From VRUE01 sp036276735 (lineage in GTDB: Bacteria; Actinomycetota; Thermoleophilia; Solirubrobacterales; 70-9): a stretch of DNA of 20,779 bases. Numbering within the stretch: position 1 is the first letter of the stretch; every line of letters starts with the position of its first letter. The notes below the pieces were generated by a model. It did no database searches and was not told where the DNA came from. It saw only the letters and a program-made list of their open reading frames with translations. The stretch spans positions 1-20,779 of the forward strand of contig DASUOH010000003.1 of the NCBI GenBank assembly GCA_036276735.1. Direction: 5' to 3'. Shown one piece after another: positions 1-6,697 of this stretch. A program made the translations under genes and the position numbers.

Positions 1-71
1 CGGCCGGACTCGAAGACCATCCGGGCGCCGCGCTCCAACAGCTCTTCGGGGTACTTCCTCGTTCGTGGCAT
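1..71 (-). CDS. IS3-family transposase OrfA, N-terminal fragment cut by window edge
   Basis: The complement of 69-71 is an ATG. Reading leftward gives a start of MPRTRKYPEELLERGARMVF followed by ESG and a partial Arg codon at the window edge. The K-Y-P-E-E-L-x-E-R-x-x-R-M-V-F pattern is the usual N-terminus of IS3-family OrfA, the helix-turn-helix subunit that is normally followed by a DDE OrfB through a frameshift. A purine-rich stretch (complement of about 84-91, GGAAGGGA) lies at ribosome-binding distance upstream of the ATG. The complement of 141 down to 136 reads TGAGCC and leads into a CCGGGTTTGACGGAGACC stretch that resembles IS3-type terminal sequence, so I place the element end near 141. 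The gene continues beyond the window, so its integrity is unknown. Confidence 0.75.
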   Translation of the reverse strand, partial: MPRTRKYPEELLERGARMVFESG

Positions 72-141
72 GGCTTGATCGGTTCCCTTCCACCAGGAGG
101 AATCCTGGCTTCGAGGTCTCCGTCAAACCCGGCCTGGCTCA
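72..141 (-). mobile_element. Probable terminal segment of the IS3-family element
   Basis: This is the untranslated end of the insertion sequence whose OrfA lies at 1-71. Read on the minus strand from 141 it begins TGAGCC, runs through a CCGGGTTTGACGGAGACC stretch and an AGGATTCCTCCTGG inverted stretch, and reaches the OrfA start. TGA at the terminus is common in IS3 elements. The other end lies outside the window, so neither the inverted repeat nor the target duplication can be confirmed. Confidence 0.45.
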
Positions 142-144
142 CTG

Positions 145-525
145 GTGACGAGCGGCCCCTACTCAGGGCGTCTTGCAATCGAGACGGATGCTCCCGCAGA
201 ATTCTTCAGCTCGATCGTCGCCCTGCTTCATCGCCTTCGCGATGCCACCCCTCCAACGAGCAGCCTCACGACCGTCGACGCCTTCCTGAACGGCTATCGC
301 TGGCTAGTCGATAGACAAGCTCGAAGAGCGGCATCCGCCCTAGCATTCACCGCGCTAAGGGACGCAGCTGACCGCTGCTTGCACGAAAGCCGCTCAGAGC
401 AGCTTCTGACCTGCCCCGATGCCCTCCTAGCGGAGCTGGAGCACCACGACCTGATCGACTGGGCCTGGATGGACTCCGCCGGAAGCAGATACCTCATCCA
501 TCCAGCCGCCCGTCTTCTTCTGTGA
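145..525 (+). CDS. Hypothetical protein, probably the 3' remnant of a gene cut by the IS3 element
   Basis: This 126-residue frame opens with GTG at 145 and ends with TGA at 523-525. I do not recognise the family. It is mostly helical and ends with a segment rich in Trp and Leu (DLIDWAWMDSAGSRYL), which may pack as a compact C-terminal domain. The first possible start lies only four bases inside the inferred IS3 boundary near 141, and no Shine-Dalgarno sequence lies just before it. The AGGAGG at 95-100 belongs to the IS end and is about 45 bases away. The simplest reading is that an insertion removed the N-terminal part and what remains is the C-terminal portion. An intact small protein is the alternative. 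Confidence 0.45.
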   Translation: MTSGPYSGRLAIETDAPAEFFSSIVALLHRLRDATPPTSSLTTVDAFLNGYRWLVDRQARRAASALAFTALRDAADRCLHESRSEQLLTCPDALLAELEHHDLIDWAWMDSAGSRYLIHPAARLLL

Positions 526-548
526 GTTGGCCCTTTTAGCGGCAGCGT

Positions 549-2383
549 TCACCGATCGGGTAGGGAATCTGGCCAGCCGGGCGCTTGCGGGCCAGGCCAG
601 GTTCGAAGTATCCGCTCGGTGAGATCGGCGCCGCGGGCATCGATCAGCCCCTCGTTCCACTCTTCGCTCTGACACAGCGACTGGTTGATCAGAAGGAGGC
701 TTCGTCTCGAGAGCTCCTCTCGCTTGCTGCCTGCCTCCCCCTCTGCCTGCCACGGCGCGTTGGAGAGGGCCGAGTTGAGCGGCTGGGTCACCAAGGTCAG
801 GTTCCCGAGGCGGTTCACGTGCGCCTCTCAATCTCGGCCGCAAGCTCCGGATCGTCGGCACCATTGACGGGCCAGTGCTGCTGCCAGCTCTTGGGCAGGG
901 CGTGCTCGATGGAGAGGCCGGGCGGCAGGGCGATCGCCTCGGTCTTGGCCGGGTCCCGCATGTCGCGCTCGCAAGCTTCAAGAAGCATCCGGACGCGGGG
1001 CTGTCCGATGAATCCGTAGAGATCGCCCTGCTGCAGGCGGCTCCGGATGTCGTCGTCGGACGGCCACACCGCGGTGGCGGCTTGGGGGGAGCGCAGCTCG
1101 CGAACGATCGCCTCGTCCGCGCAAGCGGTGTCCTCCCTGATCGCCTTGAGGAGATTGGCCAGGGAGCGGTTGTAGCTTTTCCCGGTGAGTCGCAGGATCG
1201 CGCGGCGCACCAGCCAGCTCTCCAGCGCCGCGAGCGCGCGCCGGCGCCGGTCCGGCTCGAGCCCAGAGGTGCGAAAGAGAAAGAGCGCTACCGGCAGCAT
1301 GGTCGTGATGTCCATGGCTCCCATGCGGGAAAAGAAGAGCCCCTCCAGCGACCCTGGGTCGAAGCTGTCGAAGGAGCGCATGATCCTTGCGTCCTCGCAG
1401 AGGCGGGGGATCAACTCCGACGTGGGATAGCTGCCTGGGTTGTGCAGCACGTCTTTCCGGAAGGTGTCGAACAGCTTGTCGGCGCGAACCACCTCCCCGA
1501 GTTCCATCGCCAGCCAGTGCATGAGGAACCAGTCGGCCCGAGCGCGCTTCTCCCGCCCCTGGCGCACTTCTTCCAGCCAGTAGTCGTCGCTCTCGAAAGT
1601 CGGCTCCCACTCGTGATCATGGAGATCTTCGGCGGGGGCGCTCTCCCGCTCGGCCTGCAGGAAGACCGCGTTCTTGACGAGGTCCAGCGCGCCCAGTCCC
1701 GTGCCTCTGGCGTTCAGCGTCTCGAAGATGACCTGAGCGTTGTCGCTCTCGTCAAGGTTGATCGAGACAACGTAGAGGAGCTTTTCCAGGCAAATCTGGA
1801 GGGCGCCGAGCCGCTCGACCTGCGCCGCCGCGTCTGCCTCTCCCTCGTCGGTCGCCCATTCGTCGATGCGGTCGCGGAAGAATCGCCAGGCGCCTGGGAT
1901 TCCGCCCGAGGCGCCCTCAGCGGCACCGCTCTCGAGCGTCGCCAGAAAGTCGTCGCGATCCCGGCGCGAGGGCCAAACCTTGAAGCGCATCTGTCCCTCG
2001 ACGTTGCGTCCCCGGTTCTCCGTCAGCTCCTGAAGATCGTCTGCAACGGCGTCGGCGTCGCGCTGGCGGGCCACCGCGACGGCCGCCGAGAGGATGATCT
2101 GGAGCGTGGTGAGCCGCTACTGGCCGTCGATGACAAGCCGAGGATCGACGGTCCCGACCGGGGAGTGCTCCTGGCTCAGGACGATGGGACCCAGGAAGTG
2201 ACGATGCCGCACATGAGCCTCGGGGTCGTCGAGGTACCGGTCGGCAGTGTCAGCGACGTCGTCCCAGAGCACGGCCCAGTTCTTCTCCTCGTTCCAAACG
2301 TAAGCGCGCTGGTACACAGGCACCTGGAACTGAACGCGCCCGTTGAAGAGATCATAGACCTGCTGAGTAGTCGGCTGCTCCAC
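549..2383 (-). pseudogene. GmrSD-like DUF262/DUF1524 restriction protein, broken by an amber codon and a frameshift
   Basis: Three minus-strand frames join into one DUF262-DUF1524 protein, the family of type IV restriction enzymes (GmrS/GmrD) that act on modified phage DNA. The first frame (GTG at 2383) has the DUF262 N-terminus with FQVPVYQRAYVW and ends at VIDGQ. Codon 89 is TAG (2117-2119), followed in the same frame by RLTTLQ, so the NTP-binding motif DGQQRLTTL is cut exactly at its second Gln by a CAG-to-TAG change. The frame then runs through FETLNARGTGL to the DUF1524 HNH motif SIEHALPKSW, and stops at TGA 815-817. Translation resumes one frame over from 818 with NRLGNLTLVTQPLN and the usual C-terminal W-x-x-x-x-I-x-x-R region, ending at 549. 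The span is not a multiple of three. Two independent lesions at conserved sites indicate a dead gene. Confidence 0.85.
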
Positions 2384-2489
2384 ATCACCAGCCTAATATG
2401 CAGCCCCGGTGAGAAGCGATGCCTGCCCTGGGATTTCTGAGGGTTACTCAACCTAGGACGAGTGAGGTTCGACCGCTCCGCAGGCCCCA

Positions 2490-2515
2490 CCCGCCCCCGC
2501 TATAGCGGGGGCGGG
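2490..2515. repeat. 26-bp perfect palindrome on the outermost tRNA-fMet 3' remnant
   Basis: CCCGCCCCCGCTA at 2490-2502 is followed directly by its exact complement TAGCGGGGGCGGG at 2503-2515. The right half is the acceptor/T-arm end of the tRNA-fMet remnant. The left half is 13 bases of the same sequence in the opposite orientation. It may be a folded-back junction between two tRNA 3' ends or a strong hairpin at the DUF262 side of the island. Confidence 0.7.
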
Positions 2516-2546
2516 ATTCGAACACGCGACCTTCGGGTTATAAGCC
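2503..2546 (-). repeat. tRNA-fMet 3' remnant, attachment site att3 (outer boundary of module A)
   Basis: These 44 bases match the 3' part of the intact tRNA-fMet at 13681-13754, from the discriminator base through the T arm and variable region into the anticodon loop. The differences are an A for C in the T stem (2524 region, which breaks a pair) and TTATAAG instead of TTATGAG in the loop (2538-2544). Sequence identity stops just past the anticodon loop, which is the usual crossover position for tyrosine integrases that use tRNA genes. No acceptor 5' strand or D arm follows, so it is not a functional tRNA. Confidence 0.8.
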
Positions 2547-2578
2547 TTGCCTGAGATCGGCTGGGCTACGCAGAGCGG

Positions 2579-2865
2579 GTGCTGACCGACCCGGCGACCG
2601 AGCGCGCTCTGCGCGGGGCCGTCAAGGTTCTGGCCGAAAGCGGACCGGCGCTCCTGCGCGACGTTCTCAGGGCGTCAACGGTGTTCACCGAGGCATTCGA
2701 GGCGGCGACGCCCGAGAACTGAAGGGGCTCACGAACCCGCGGGTGTTCGCCGCGGTCGACTTGATGGCGGAAACCGGATGGAGACCATCGTCTCGCCGCC
2801 TCGCCTGCTCGATCGTCGGAATGGTCGGACAGTTACCAATACCAAACGAGCATGGCCACGGCTGA
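2579..2865 (+). pseudogene. Possible degraded coding remnant between att3 and the kinase gene
   Basis: A 47-codon frame from GTG 2579 to TGA 2720-2722 reads as a helical segment (begins MLTDPATERALRGAVKVLAE). One frame over, reading continues from about 2719 through LKGLTNPRVFAAVDLMAETG and stops at 2863-2865, inside the start of the next gene. Both stretches have coding-like composition, and the second follows on plausibly from the first, which suggests a gene broken by a frameshift. I do not recognise a family. The start of this frame lies within the left-arm sequence of module A. The 2384-2489 stretch before it holds no gene that I can see. Confidence 0.3.
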
Positions 2866-3649
2866 TAAAACAGTCACCGTGGGGGCAGGGGCAATCGACG
2901 AGATACTTCCAGCGGACGTGCTGCTGCGACCGCTGAGGGCCGAGGAGCCCGACCTCGCCGGAAAGTACAAGAAGCTGATCATGATGGATCCCGGTGGCCG
3001 GAAGTTTTTGTTCAAGATCTACGGACCGGGGCCGCGAATCTTGGCCGCCAGTGCTGAGATCGCCGCAGCCAGAGTGCGGGCGCTGCTCGAGCCGGAGACG
3101 ACGATCGAAGTTGCAATGTACGTGTGGGAGACCCGCCTGGGGACCATCCAACCAATGATCGAAGCAACTCCACTGTCCCAACATCAGATCCTCGCCCATC
3201 CTGAGCTCGCGGCAGTTGTACTTGCCGAGCACCCAATCGACTGGCTAGTGTCCAATCACGACGGTCACGCCGACCACGTCCTCGCCCGGCCAAACGGTGA
3301 GCTTCGATTCGTCGACAAGGCGCAGGCTTTTCTCTACTGGAGCAAGGACGAACTCGCCGCCGACTACCACCCGAACCGGGAGCGTGGCCAGGTGGAACCC
3401 GTTTACAACGCGATCTACCGCGAGCGCTCCCTCGACCTCGTGGACCTGGCCCCGCTCGAAGGCCGCCTCGAGCAGATCCAGGCACTCGACAACGACGCGC
3501 TCCGGCGGGCGCTAGGGCCCTTTGCAGAGGCGAAGTTCGCGACCGGCGCTCGAGAGGGCTTCCTGAAAGAAGCGATCGCCAGGAAGGTTCAGGCCCCCGA
3601 GCGTTTCCGGCGACTGCTGGCGAGGCTTGGAAGGTCACTCGATGGGTGA
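2852..3649 (+). CDS. PI3K/HipA-fold kinase-like protein
   Basis: This 265-residue protein starts with ATG at 2852. The N-terminal half has a beta-rich lobe with a conserved-looking Lys segment (GGRKFLFKIYGPGP). The catalytic region reads DWLVSNHDGHADHVL (residues 130-144), followed by a FVDKAQAF stretch at 153-160. This is the layout of the PI3K/PI4K and HipA kinase superfamily, with D137 as catalytic Asp in the DRHxxN-type loop and D155 as the metal-binding Asp of the DFG-like position. In place of the loop Asn there is H142, which is unusual. The substrate is unknown and could be protein, lipid or nucleotide. The stop overlaps the start of the two-transmembrane gene, so the two are probably cotranslated. 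It is the first gene after att3. A weakly active or inactive pseudokinase is possible. Confidence 0.6.
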   Translation: MATADKTVTVGAGAIDEILPADVLLRPLRAEEPDLAGKYKKLIMMDPGGRKFLFKIYGPGPRILAASAEIAAARVRALLEPETTIEVAMYVWETRLGTIQPMIEATPLSQHQILAHPELAAVVLAEHPIDWLVSNHDGHADHVLARPNGELRFVDKAQAFLYWSKDELAADYHPNRERGQVEPVYNAIYRERSLDLVDLAPLEGRLEQIQALDNDALRRALGPFAEAKFATGAREGFLKEAIARKVQAPERFRRLLARLGRSLDG

Positions 3650-4295
3650 GGGATCGAATCGGAAGGTCGCCATCGGGGTCACCTTGATCTCGGTCGTCGC
3701 TGCTGGCTCCCAACTGCTCGGGATCGATGGCAGCCTGATACTCGGCCTCCTAGTCGTAGTCGCGACGCTGTTCGTGTTCGCGGCCCTCCAGGCCTTCAAG
3801 CGCCTGCGCGCGGGGGGCGGACCAAGACATGTTCAGCTAGAAGACAGCCTACGGCGGGAGTTGCCAAACGCCGAACTGTTCGACTGCGTCTTCTCAGCCG
3901 GAGACCGGCTGAGGCAGATTCTTCACACCGTCCTTGAGGACGACCACGTTGATCGGCTCAAGAAGGGCCTCCACGTTCGCCTCGTTGTCCGCGCCCGCGA
4001 CAACGAGTCGATGCTCCGCGTCAACGAGAACCTCGACCGGATGGGCACGATGCTGGCGCCGGTCGGAATCGGCTTCGAGTCGAAGGCCGTCCCCTGGGAG
4101 CACTGCATGGTCGAGGGCATCATTTTCAGCGACCGCCGGGCTCTAGTCGGCTTCTACTACCGCAAGGACCATCAGACCTACACCGTCTCCAACCGCCTGC
4201 TCGACGTGGACAGGTCACGCAGTGAGGCCGATCGAGTGCTCTACGACGTGCTTCGGCGTACGTTCGGCGCGCTCTGGGACGACGGGGGCAGGTAG
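3642..4295 (+). CDS. Two-transmembrane protein with a cytoplasmic C-terminal domain
   Basis: This is a 217-residue protein. I chose ATG 3642 because it overlaps the kinase stop codon (3647-3649) and places a short charged segment before the first membrane helix. A TTG at 3627 would add five residues. Residues 9-28 and 32-52 are hydrophobic and form a tight helical hairpin, followed by basic residues (KRLR), which favours a cytoplasmic C-terminus. Residues of roughly 65-217 form a mixed alpha/beta domain with LHVRLVVRARDN, a central VPWEHCMVEGIIFSDRRALVG and a final helical segment. It vaguely resembles phospholipase-D-like folds, but I see no HKD motif. The 2TM-plus-soluble-domain design is typical of membrane effectors in some bacterial defence systems. 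That role is inference. It sits between a kinase-like gene and a phosphatase gene in an overlapping cluster. Confidence 0.6.
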   Translation: MGEGSNRKVAIGVTLISVVAAGSQLLGIDGSLILGLLVVVATLFVFAALQAFKRLRAGGGPRHVQLEDSLRRELPNAELFDCVFSAGDRLRQILHTVLEDDHVDRLKKGLHVRLVVRARDNESMLRVNENLDRMGTMLAPVGIGFESKAVPWEHCMVEGIIFSDRRALVGFYYRKDHQTYTVSNRLLDVDRSRSEADRVLYDVLRRTFGALWDDGGR

Positions 4296-4309
4296 TGGGG
4301 GTAGACGAC

Positions 4310-5080
4310 ATGACATACCTGCTCGACGTTGCCGTGGAGGCGGGGGAAGCCGCTGCCTCGATCCTGCTGGAGAAGTTCACCGACTCTGTCCTACGATCGA
4401 GCGCCAAGAGCGACGCAACCGATCTCGTGTCGGAGGCCGATCGAGCAGCGGAAACAACCATTCGCCGCGTCATCCACACCCATCGCCCCATGGACAGCCT
4501 AATGGGAGAGGAGAGCGCCGAGGTCCGAGGCACCAGTGATTTGCGCTGGATCATCGACCCGCTGGACGGCACGGAGAACTATCTGCGGGAACTCAACCCA
4601 TGGTGCACTAGCATCGCCTGCGAGGATGATCGGGGCACCATAGTCGGCGTCGTCGTCGATCCGATGCGGAGCGAGATCTTCACCGCGCTTCGGGGCGCGG
4701 GAGTTATCGCCCCAGGAAGCCGGCAGCACGCTGGAAGCTCTGCCCCGAATCGTCTCGAGGAGGCGCTCGTCGTCACCGGCCGGCTTTCCACCCAATCCTC
4801 TCGGTCGCTCTTCGACCATGCGGGCAAGGTCCGGAACTTCGGCTGCGTCGCACTGAGCCTGGCCTGGACGGCAGCCGGGCGCTGCGACATCTGCTATTTC
4901 GAGAACGAGCGCCTCTCGCGTTGGGACGCCGCCGCAGGGGGGCTCTTGTGTACTGAGGCAGGGCTAAGCGTGGAGTGGCTCAGCCCCCTCCAACCAGGGG
5001 CCCCCCCCCGCTTGGTCGTCGGCCCCCCGCACCTGGTCGAGGCGCTTGCCTCCGCCGGCTGGAAGGGCTCGAGGGCATGA
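4310..5080 (+). CDS. Inositol monophosphatase/CysQ-family phosphatase
   Basis: This 256-residue protein is of the lithium-sensitive, Mg-dependent sugar/nucleotide phosphatase superfamily (inositol-1-phosphatase, PAP phosphatase, histidinol phosphatase relatives). All metal-site motifs are present: GEES at residues 66-69, WIIDPLDGTEN at 80-90 (D83, D86 and T88), and RWDAAAGG around 204-211 (D206). The length matches the family. I prefer ATG 4310, since GGGGG lies about eight bases upstream and the protein then begins directly with the first helix. GTG 4295, overlapping the upstream TAG, would add five residues and gives tighter coupling. The substrate cannot be told from the sequence. Its place in a cluster with a PI3K/HipA-like kinase and a membrane protein suggests it removes or controls a phosphorylated small molecule made there. 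A C9 tract (5001-5009) near the 3' end encodes prolines. Confidence 0.8.
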   Translation: MTYLLDVAVEAGEAAASILLEKFTDSVLRSSAKSDATDLVSEADRAAETTIRRVIHTHRPMDSLMGEESAEVRGTSDLRWIIDPLDGTENYLRELNPWCTSIACEDDRGTIVGVVVDPMRSEIFTALRGAGVIAPGSRQHAGSSAPNRLEEALVVTGRLSTQSSRSLFDHAGKVRNFGCVALSLAWTAAGRCDICYFENERLSRWDAAAGGLLCTEAGLSVEWLSPLQPGAPPRLVVGPPHLVEALASAGWKGSRA

Positions 5081-5450
5081 TGGCGAGGGCCGGAATCAGA
5101 GGTGAAATCCAAAACTCGCCGGGACTTCGCGCGGTGCAACCGTCCCCCCCCCCTGAAAAATAGGTCCCTATTGGGTCCCTACTAGCCTCGATCCACCGTT
5201 TTCACCCAGCAGGGTGTGATCGGCTGACTTGAGGTAGGTAACAGCGCCAGGGCGGTTCCTCGGAACCGCCCTGGCGCTCCCCCCCGACGTTGCTCGCCTG
5301 CGAATCGCAGCGCCGGCGCCTATTCGCGGGTAGGCCGAGAGCGAATCTTTCGTTCCAAGCGTTCGACGATGTCGGCCATCGGCGGATTGATACCCGCCCG
5401 GCGTCGCCTCGTCTAGCCTCGGCGGCGACCTGAGGCAGGGTCTGGAATTG
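5081..5450. other. Gene-poor stretch at the right end of module A
   Basis: No convincing gene lies here. It holds a C10 tract at 5144-5153, a near-duplicate TAGGTCCCTA / GGGTCCCTACTAG pair at about 5161-5185, and a 34-base perfect inverted repeat (listed separately). A 19-codon minus-strand frame (5320-5379, starting MADIVERLERKIRSRP) looks protein-like and may be the tail of a lost gene. The frame is closed by a TAG not far upstream. Longer minus-strand frames here have no recognisable family. Confidence 0.5.
5243..5278. repeat. Perfect 17-bp inverted repeat (strong hairpin)
   Basis: AGCGCCAGGGCGGTTCC at 5243-5259 is complementary without mismatch to 5262-5278, with only TC between. As RNA it would form a very stable hairpin. 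No U tract follows on either strand (the + strand continues with C residues), so it is not a textbook intrinsic terminator, though it could stop transcription leaving the phosphatase gene about 165 bases upstream. Confidence 0.7.
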
Positions 5451-5548
5451 TCTCTCCCAGACCTCACCTTGCCCCACACCCGATTTTGCACCCTGTTGTC
5501 TATAAGAGAATAAGACGAAAAGCCCCGTATTGCGGGCCTTTCGTCCTA
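5451..5548. repeat. Right-arm repeat, copy 1 (module A end)
   Basis: This stretch is a diverged copy of 13571-13680. Shared blocks in order are AGACCTCACCTTGCCCCACA, a CCGATTT(T/C)GCACC(C/T)TGTTGTCT stretch, and an AAAAGCCCCG hairpin followed by TTTCGT, directly next to the tRNA-fMet 3' end. The hairpin copy (about 5521-5541) has one stem mismatch. It contains one TTGCCCCAC motif at 5469-5477. It is interpreted as the right attachment arm of an older element left behind when a newer element integrated. Confidence 0.8.
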
Positions 5549-5591
5549 TAGCGGGGGCAGGATTCGAACCTGCGACCTTCGGGTTATGAGC
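5549..5591 (-). repeat. tRNA-fMet 3' remnant, attachment site att2 (module A / B1 junction)
   Basis: These 43 bases match the intact tRNA-fMet 3' part through the anticodon-loop heptamer TTATGAG (5584-5590). The only differences are a G-to-A and a matching C-to-T in the T stem, which together exchange one base pair for another and keep the stem paired. Identity ends at 5591, where element left-arm sequence begins. There is no 5' half of the tRNA, so it is a remnant. Confidence 0.85.
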
Positions 5592-5696
5592 GCGCCCCGA
5601 TGGCTCGGCTGGGCTACGTGGAGCGCGGTTTCAAGCGGTTTTCGCGAGATCGAGATCGGCTGGAATCAGTGGGAATCTGTGGGGCATGTTGCCCCA
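5591..5696. repeat. Left-arm repeat of module B1
   Basis: It shares TCGGCTGG...GTGGAGC...GGTTTCAAGC...TTCGCG(A/G)GATCGAG...ATCGGCTGGAATC...TGTGGGGCA...TTGCCCCA, in this order, with 7481-7599. Its first part (CGGCTGGGCTACG) also recurs at about 2557-2570 beside att3. A TGGGGCA / TTGCCCCA inverted pair lies at 5680-5696. It is interpreted as the element end that carries integrase arm-binding sites. Confidence 0.75.
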
Positions 5697-5795
5697 GTAG
5701 GCCGGCTCGAAATCGAACATCCAGGGCGCCGACCTCGCTGTCACGATGGCCCCGCAGTGGAGCCTCAACACCCAGAGCCCGGGCCGATTCGGCGG

Positions 5796-6584
5796 ATGCA
5801 GACCGAGCTTGCCTTCCCAATCGTCGGCCGGAACGATCACAAAGCGGCCGAAGACGCCCTGGTCGCGGCACTGGAACACCCGATGCAGTTGCTGACGGAC
5901 TCGGGCGGCAAGGGCATCGGCGAGGCCCATTTCGTCATTCGCCATCTGATCGCGCGCGCTCTCAGCGACCTGATGGTGGCACTGCACCTTGCGTGCCATG
6001 GCTATCTCAGCCAGGCCTACAATGCGATTCGCACCGCCTACGAGACGCAGGACCTGATCGAGCTGATCGTCGCGCACCCCGAGGAAGCAGCGAAGTGGGT
6101 CAACACCGAGCAGGGCCACAAGGACTTCGCCCCCGGTGTAGTCCGACAGCGGATCGGCAAGCCGAGCTTCGATGAGATGTACGGGCACTACTCCGAGCTG
6201 GCGCACCCTCGGTTTGCAGGGTCTCGCCTGAGCACGTTCGGCAAACGCCACACGGAGACCGGCGAAGTCAAAATCCTCGTGCAGGTCGGGCCGACGATGC
6301 TGGACGAGTTTCCCGACTTCTGGTTCCTCATCATGGGCATCGTCCCAACCGCCAGCCGACTGATTCCGTCCTCCGCTGGACTGATCGGAATGGGCGAGGT
6401 GACGGAGGCGAGGTGGGACGAGGCCGCCCGAGCCATCGCCGCCGACCTCAAGCGCCTCGCCGAAGCCGTTGAGGATGGGCTCAAGGGCTTCGGCTTTGAC
6501 GATGTGGAGGGCTTCGCCGCTCGCTTCGACTCGGTAGGCCAGATCATCGACGAGGCAAATGAGCAGTTCCCCGACGACGACTGA
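5796..6584 (+). CDS. Conserved-looking helical protein of unknown function
   Basis: The frame is open from 5586, but its beginning lies inside the attachment remnant and left-arm repeat, so I place the start at ATG 5796 (262 residues, beginning MQTELAFPIVGRND). The protein is almost entirely helical. A central segment, IRTAYETQDLIELIVAHPEE...W, and a later YGHYSELAHPRF read like proteins of the DUF5677 type, in which a buried helical core and a Tyr/His-Pro motif recur. That match is tentative. There is no signal peptide and no clear membrane helix. It is the only apparently intact gene in module B1 and converges on the frameshifted HNH gene. The alternative start at 5586 would add a basic low-complexity leader that is unlikely to be real. 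Confidence 0.6.
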   Translation: MQTELAFPIVGRNDHKAAEDALVAALEHPMQLLTDSGGKGIGEAHFVIRHLIARALSDLMVALHLACHGYLSQAYNAIRTAYETQDLIELIVAHPEEAAKWVNTEQGHKDFAPGVVRQRIGKPSFDEMYGHYSELAHPRFAGSRLSTFGKRHTETGEVKILVQVGPTMLDEFPDFWFLIMGIVPTASRLIPSSAGLIGMGEVTEARWDEAARAIAADLKRLAEAVEDGLKGFGFDDVEGFAARFDSVGQIIDEANEQFPDDD

Positions 6585-6588
6585 TTTT

Positions 6589-6633
6589 CGCTTCGGGGCC
6601 TCTGCCCTCAGCGGGCAGCGGTCGGTCGAAGCG
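6589..6633. terminator. Nested hairpin between converging genes
   Basis: CGCTTCG (6589-6595) pairs with CGAAGCG (6627-6633), and inside it CTGCCC (6602-6607) pairs with GGGCAG (6613-6618). It lies just after the stop of the upstream + strand gene and before the 3' end of the minus-strand HNH gene, which suits a two-way terminator. There is no strong U tract apart from TTTT just before the stem, which serves the minus strand. Confidence 0.4.
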
Positions 6634-6697
6634 ATCTACGAATCCGATCGACAGCAAGCGCCGGGGGGCGCGAAGTAGCAGTCTTTCTACGGCCGAC

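Noticed and set aside
2117..2119. Programmed readthrough or recoding of the amber codon in the DUF262 gene
   Set aside because: There is a second, independent frame break further on, and no stimulating structure is evident. Decay is simpler.
875..2440. A 521-residue + strand frame
   Set aside because: It is antisense to the DUF262/DUF1524 gene, whose motifs are on the minus strand. The long frame comes from high GC content.
2503..2580. A possible working tRNA at att3
   Set aside because: The anticodon stem cannot pair on the 5' side and there is no acceptor partner. Only the 3' half matches tRNA-fMet.
4999..5010. Poly-C tract in the phosphatase gene as a phase-variation switch
   Set aside because: The frame is intact and the tract lies near the 3' end after all active-site motifs. 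Without population data it is not supported.
5549..5640. A possible second tRNA-fMet at att2
   Set aside because: The T arm and anticodon loop are fine, but the anticodon stem, D arm and 5' acceptor are replaced by element sequence.
5631..6251. A 206-residue minus-strand frame crossing the module B1 left arm
   Set aside because: It has some protein-like stretches but overlaps the better + strand gene and runs into the attachment arm, so I take it as antisense.
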